From Streptosporangium sp. NBC_01756 (GTDB lineage Bacteria > Actinomycetota > Actinomycetes > Streptosporangiales > Streptosporangiaceae): a stretch of DNA of 64,000 bases. The DNA lies in the NCBI RefSeq assembly GCF_035917975.1, contig NZ_CP109130.1:5208001-5272000 (forward strand), given 5' to 3'. The notes beneath the pieces are model-generated. The model saw nothing but the letters and a program-made list of their open reading frames with translations. It did not search any database and was not told where the DNA came from. Shown here in pieces: positions 60,658 through 64,000 of this stretch (its first letter is position 1; each line of letters starts with the position of its first letter). A program made the translations under genes and the position numbers.

Positions 60658-61785
60658 TCATGACCGTCCACCGGTCAGTGAACGGGACTCCAGGACGGGG
60701 GTGACGGTCGCGTCGGTGGCTCCGAAGGCCGCCTGGTTGAGCTTCTTGACCTCGGTCTTCTTCGGTAGGTGGCCGTCCTTGTACTGGAACCAGACCATCA
60801 CGGCGTAGTGGCCGTGACTCCAACCGCCGGCGAACGCCTCGCCCGTCCCGAGAAATTTGGTGACTTTGTCCTTGCCTGGGAGCGCCTTGAGGTATTCCTC
60901 CCGAGATTTACCGGCTCCGGCGGAGATGACCTTGGAGGCCGCCGCCGAGGTCTTGAGGTTGGCGACCCCCACGGTGCCGATGATCGTGCCTGAGGCGTCG
61001 CGGAAGCTCGCCCGCAGGAGCTGGGTGCACTTGCCCGCGGTGAGCGCCTTCTGCAGCTTGTCGCCCACCACGGCGTCCTTGCACTTCTTGTCGAGTCTGC
61101 GGGTGGTCATCGCGTACTTCTGGCGGCCCAGCGTCACCGCCTTGTGCTTGAACACCTCGTTCAGACTGAGCGGGGTGGGGTCGGTGGTGCGGGAGGCGGC
61201 GAACCCGAACTTGTCGTTCGGGCCGTTCGGGATCGGCACGCCGGGGTCCTGGGTCGGCGGGCTTGCCGTACGGGAGTCCGCAGGGGGGTCGGAGCCGGCG
61301 AGCATGGCCAGGCCGATGCCTCCGGCGATCAGCAGGCCCAGGGCGCCGACCGCGACGAAGATCGGCATCCGGGAGCGTGGGCCCTCGTCGTAGGGGCTCC
61401 ACATCGCCTGCCGAGGCTGTTCCGGCTGCGCGGGCTTTGCGGTGTCCGCAGGATGCGCGCCGCGGGGGTCGTCGCCGTGCGGTGCCTGCTCGGGGCCGCG
61501 GCCGTATGGTGCCTGCTCGGAGGTGCGGCCGTGCGGTGCCGGCTCGGAGGTGCGGCCGTGCGGTGCCTGCTCGGGGGCGCGGCCGTACGGTGCCCGCTCG
61601 GAGCTGCGCGGGTCGCGGCTCGGCGCGGACCCGGAACCGTCTGGGGCATGGCCCGGCGCGGAGTCGGAGCCGCGCGGGTCGCGGCCTCGCGGTGCGGGCT
61701 CGAACCAGCGCTCGCCCTGCGCGGGCGGCGGCGCGTCAGGCTGGACGTACGGCTGGCGGCGTGGCGGCTCCCCAGGAAAACCCAT
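60658..61785 (-). CDS. Proline-rich single-pass membrane protein, paralogue 2
   Basis: 375 residues, ATG at 61785. A disordered N-terminus carries tandem units of the form APYGR/APHGR with TSEQ or GPEQ (DNA repeats near 61490-61600). One transmembrane helix ([20 protein letters not shown], about residues 140-160) is followed by an outer domain with [40 protein letters not shown] and [20 protein letters not shown]. This matches the paralogue at 58298 in the spacing of two Cys, LLRA, and the final W/Y-rich strand before DGH. The two share a strand and are probably co-expressed. Confidence 0.8.
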   Translation of the reverse strand: MGFPGEPPRRQPYVQPDAPPPAQGERWFEPAPRGRDPRGSDSAPGHAPDGSGSAPSRDPRSSERAPYGRAPEQAPHGRTSEPAPHGRTSEQAPYGRGPEQAPHGDDPRGAHPADTAKPAQPEQPRQAMWSPYDEGPRSRMPIFVAVGALGLLIAGGIGLAMLAGSDPPADSRTASPPTQDPGVPIPNGPNDKFGFAASRTTDPTPLSLNEVFKHKAVTLGRQKYAMTTRRLDKKCKDAVVGDKLQKALTAGKCTQLLRASFRDASGTIIGTVGVANLKTSAAASKVISAGAGKSREEYLKALPGKDKVTKFLGTGEAFAGGWSHGHYAVMVWFQYKDGHLPKKTEVKKLNQAAFGATDATVTPVLESRSLTGGRS

Positions 61786-61820
61786 GCGCCGAGACTAGCC
61801 CGGTATCAGCGCCGATTGGC

Positions 61821-62591
61821 TCAGGAGTAGCCGAAGTCCTGTGTCCACCAGGGGCCGCCCGGTCCCTCCACGGTCCCGACTCCGGTGGCGGTCAGCCTGC
61901 AGTTGAGGATGTTGCTCCGGTGGCTGCTGGTCGCCATCCAGTTCCGTACCGTATCGGCGGCCGTGGGATAACCGCGTCCGATGTTCTCCGCACCGCCGTC
62001 GCGATAACCGGCGTCCTTCATCCGGTCCCAGGGCGACGCGCCGCCGGGGGAGTCGTGAGAGAAGGTGCCGCTCACGGCCATCTCCTCCGAGTGGATCCGG
62101 GCCGACTTGATCAGCCGCCTGTCGACGCGGAGGGGGGCGCAGCCGTGTCGCCCGCGCTGGACGTTGGTGAGATTGATGACCTCCCGCTCCATCGGGGACA
62201 GGGGGGTGGAGACCATCAGGGTGTTCTCCCCCTCCCTCCCGTTGAGGACGTAGCGGTGTTCGTCGTCGTCGGTGAACTCGTCGCCCGAGCGGTCCGGGTC
62301 CCTGGTGGCGCGCGGCGTGACCTGCCGCCGGGCCGCCGTGGGGACCGGGGTGGGACGGGTGACCCGGGCGAGCGGCAGGCGCCGGCCGGGCAGACCGGCG
62401 GCGGTTCCGGCGTCGGCCGCGGTCGTCGACGGCGCGGGCTTGGCCAGATAGATCTGGCCGGGGTCTTCCTCGCCGCGGCTCTGCCTGCCGATGAGGAACC
62501 CGAGCAGCAGCACCGTCATCAGGCACGTGAACAGCCCCATGCGGCGCAGGCTGGTCCGCTGGGTAGGCCGGGGGTGGGGAAGCTGCCACAT
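61821..62591 (-). CDS. CAP/SCP-domain extracellular protein
   Basis: 256 residues, ATG at 62591. An N-terminal basic patch and one hydrophobic helix ([18 protein letters not shown]) act as signal anchor, followed by a 100-residue Pro/Arg-rich linker. The CAP domain fills residues about 130-256: [65 protein letters not shown] and WWTQDFGYS. The His and Glu positions that bind metal in CAP proteins are present. Bacterial CAP proteins are secreted and of mostly unknown role. It follows the paralogue pair on the same strand. Confidence 0.87.
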   Translation of the reverse strand: MWQLPHPRPTQRTSLRRMGLFTCLMTVLLLGFLIGRQSRGEEDPGQIYLAKPAPSTTAADAGTAAGLPGRRLPLARVTRPTPVPTAARRQVTPRATRDPDRSGDEFTDDDEHRYVLNGREGENTLMVSTPLSPMEREVINLTNVQRGRHGCAPLRVDRRLIKSARIHSEEMAVSGTFSHDSPGGASPWDRMKDAGYRDGGAENIGRGYPTAADTVRNWMATSSHRSNILNCRLTATGVGTVEGPGGPWWTQDFGYS

Positions 62592-62744
62592 ACCGCTGTC
62601 AAAGATAGAGATGTTTGCAGTGGGGAAGAAGAGAATGTCGAGAACGTGTCGGAACCGTTCTGTGAAAGCCGAGTGCGCCGATTCCCATGCAGTCTCTTAT
62701 CACCGGTAGACTGCCCACGGACACCGGCGGAGAGTCGCGTCGTT
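62592..62744. other. Divergent gap between CAP gene and rplM promoter
   Basis: About 150 nt without a gene, with a relatively AT-rich stretch (AAAGATAGAGATGTTTGCAG) that likely carries the CAP gene promoter on the minus strand. No clear hexamer pair was identified for it. Confidence 0.45.
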
Positions 62745-62774
62745 TTGACCCATGCTCATCTGCGCCGGTATCCT
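62745..62774 (+). promoter_or_regulatory. rplM-rpsI promoter
   Basis: TTGACC (62745-62750), 18-nt spacer, TATCCT (62769-62774). Transcription near 62781 gives a leader of about 170 nt before rplM. Confidence 0.7.
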
Positions 62775-62948
62775 GCTAGTTCGTTGTGTGCGAATTGGTC
62801 TCCTCCGCAGACCGATACGCGGCGCGTCCGGCGTCATCTCCTGAATCAGGGAGACGGAAGGTCCGGGCTGTCGTGTGCCCGCACCTACCGACCACGTTGC
62901 TGTCAGTTCCGACAGCGCCGAAGACGCGAGCAAAGAAGGCATACGACC

Positions 62949-63392
62949 GTGCGCACGTACACACCCAAGCCTGCCGAAGTCGAGCGTCAGTGGCACATCA
63001 TCGACGCCACCGACATCGTGCTTGGCCGGCTGGCCAGCCACGTCGCGATCCTGCTTCGCGGTAAGCACAAGCCGACCTTCGCCAACCATGTCGACACCGG
63101 TGACTTCGTCGTCATCATCAACGCCGACAAGGTCGCGCTGACCGGTAACAAGCTCGAGCAGAAGAAGGCGTACCGTCACTCGGGCTACCCCGGTGGTCTG
63201 CGTTCGGTGACCTACGGCGAGCTCATGGAGAAGCGCCCTGACCGTGCCGTCGAGAAGGCCGTCAAGGGCATGCTGCCCAAGAATGCTCTCGGTCGGAAGA
63301 TGATCAAGAAGCTCAAGGTCTACGCCGGCTCCGAGCACCCGCACCAGGCGCAGCAGCCGGTGCCCTTCGAGCTGACCCAGATCGCCCAGTAG
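62949..63392 (+). CDS. rplM: 50S ribosomal protein L13
   Basis: 147 residues. The start is GTG at 62949 ([20 protein letters not shown]), although the frame stays open far upstream. [36 protein letters not shown] and [20 protein letters not shown] are diagnostic. L13 is an early 50S assembly protein. Followed at 69 nt by rpsI. Confidence 0.98.
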   Translation: MRTYTPKPAEVERQWHIIDATDIVLGRLASHVAILLRGKHKPTFANHVDTGDFVVIINADKVALTGNKLEQKKAYRHSGYPGGLRSVTYGELMEKRPDRAVEKAVKGMLPKNALGRKMIKKLKVYAGSEHPHQAQQPVPFELTQIAQ

Positions 63393-63461
63393 TCGCTAGC
63401 TGCTTATCGCCAGCAGCGTCGGCCGACGGCCGGCGCCGAGTAGGAAAGTTAGAGGAGAACC

Positions 63462-63980
63462 GTGGCTGAGCCCACCGGTGTCGAGACGCCCGTCGAGGGC
63501 GAGCAGGAGTACTCCCCGGAGGAGTTCCCCTCCGAGTACACCTCCGAGTCCACTGTCAGCGGCGAGGCCGCCGTCCGCAAGCCCATCACCACGGGCAACT
63601 CGTACGGCACGGGCCGCCGTAAGGAGTCCGTCGCCCGGGTGCGCATCGTTCCGGGCACCGGCAAGTGGACGATCAACGGCCGTCCGCTGGACGGCTACTT
63701 CCCGAACAAGGTCCACCAGCAGATCGTCAACGAGCCCTTCGTGGTCCTCGGTGCCGAGGACCAGTTCGACGTCATCGCCCGCATCAACGGCGGCGGCGTG
63801 ACCGGCCAGGCCGGTGCCCTGCGCATGGGCCTCGCCCGCGCGCTGACCATCCTGGACGTCGAGGTCAACCGCGCCCCGCTGAAGAAGGCCGGCTTCCTGA
63901 CCCGTGACGCCCGCGCCACCGAGCGCAAGAAGTACGGTCTCAAGAAGGCCCGCAAGGCTCCGCAGTACAGCAAGCGTTAA
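63462..63980 (+). CDS. rpsI: 30S ribosomal protein S9 with acidic N-terminal extension
   Basis: 172 residues, GTG with GAGGAG upstream. The first about 42 residues are acidic and disordered ([20 protein letters not shown]). The S9 core then begins at [20 protein letters not shown] and ends in the tRNA-contacting tail [12 protein letters not shown]. The core is normal; the extension occurs in many actinobacteria. It completes the rplM-rpsI pair close to the window end. Confidence 0.98.
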   Translation: MAEPTGVETPVEGEQEYSPEEFPSEYTSESTVSGEAAVRKPITTGNSYGTGRRKESVARVRIVPGTGKWTINGRPLDGYFPNKVHQQIVNEPFVVLGAEDQFDVIARINGGGVTGQAGALRMGLARALTILDVEVNRAPLKKAGFLTRDARATERKKYGLKKARKAPQYSKR

Positions 63981-64000
63981 GTTGGGGCGCCTTTTCGGCA

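Noticed and set aside
61263-62948. Long plus-strand frame running into rplM
   Set aside because: The frame happens to stay open upstream of rplM. The rplM start at 62949, its promoter and leader, and the genes on the minus strand show that the upstream part is not coding.

Overview
The window is high-GC actinobacterial DNA, most likely from a Streptosporangiales organism (a Streptosporangium, Nonomuraea or Microbispora relative). The GC-rich codon use, frequent GTG and TTG starts, the tRNA-Trp-secE-nusG-rplKA order, the rplJL-rpoBC-rpsL-rpsG-fusA-tuf block and the unbroken S10/spc/alpha ribosomal clusters all fit. The genus is an inference. The right-hand 45 kb is conserved core genome. The first 17 kb, the 21.4-25.3 kb stretch and the 51-62.6 kb stretch hold lineage-specific genes.

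Layout. 1-785: 3' part of a thiolase. 925-6769: a mannoside-use locus, with beta-mannosidase, ROK sugar kinase and mannose-6-phosphate isomerase on the minus strand and a divergent LacI-type regulator. Together they could take beta-mannosides to fructose-6-phosphate. 6824-8011: a 55-residue basic protein missed by length filters, and a SAM methyltransferase. 8129-16887: three NB-ARC/STAND-type ATPases related to AfsR but lacking its DNA-binding domain (two full length, one without its TPR half), plus a remnant with the nucleotide-binding core deleted. An ECF sigma/anti-sigma pair and an adenosine-deaminase-family gene sit among them. 16980-18185: a class I aminotransferase.

18432-25410: tRNA-Trp, secE, nusG, rplK, rplA, a lipoprotein, rplJ, rplL and two small Mce-associated-type membrane proteins. 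25411-37656: rpoB, rpoC, rpsL, rpsG, fusA, tuf. RpoB has Asn at the position of E. coli Ser531, in the rifampicin pocket. 37997-49370: the S10 and spc operons through secY, followed by adk and map. 50985-52694: a DUF1707 protein and two exported proteins of unknown role. 53148-58055: infA, rpmJ, rpsM, rpsK, rpsD, rpoA, rplQ, truA. 58298-62591, minus strand: two paralogous proline-rich single-pass membrane proteins and a CAP-domain protein. 62949-63980: rplM and rpsI.

Regulation. Several promoters with good -35/-10 spacing can be read (rplJ, rpoB, rpsL, infA, rplM and the third ATPase). The ribosomal operons contain many strong intercistronic hairpins without U-tracts. A 78-nt element is duplicated in the leaders of rpsJ and rplV, and a 57-nt nested inverted repeat lies between tuf and rpsJ. 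A pair of hairpins matching the core of type I-E CRISPR repeats lies between nusG and rplK. I found no complete mobile element, no true CRISPR array and no rRNA gene.
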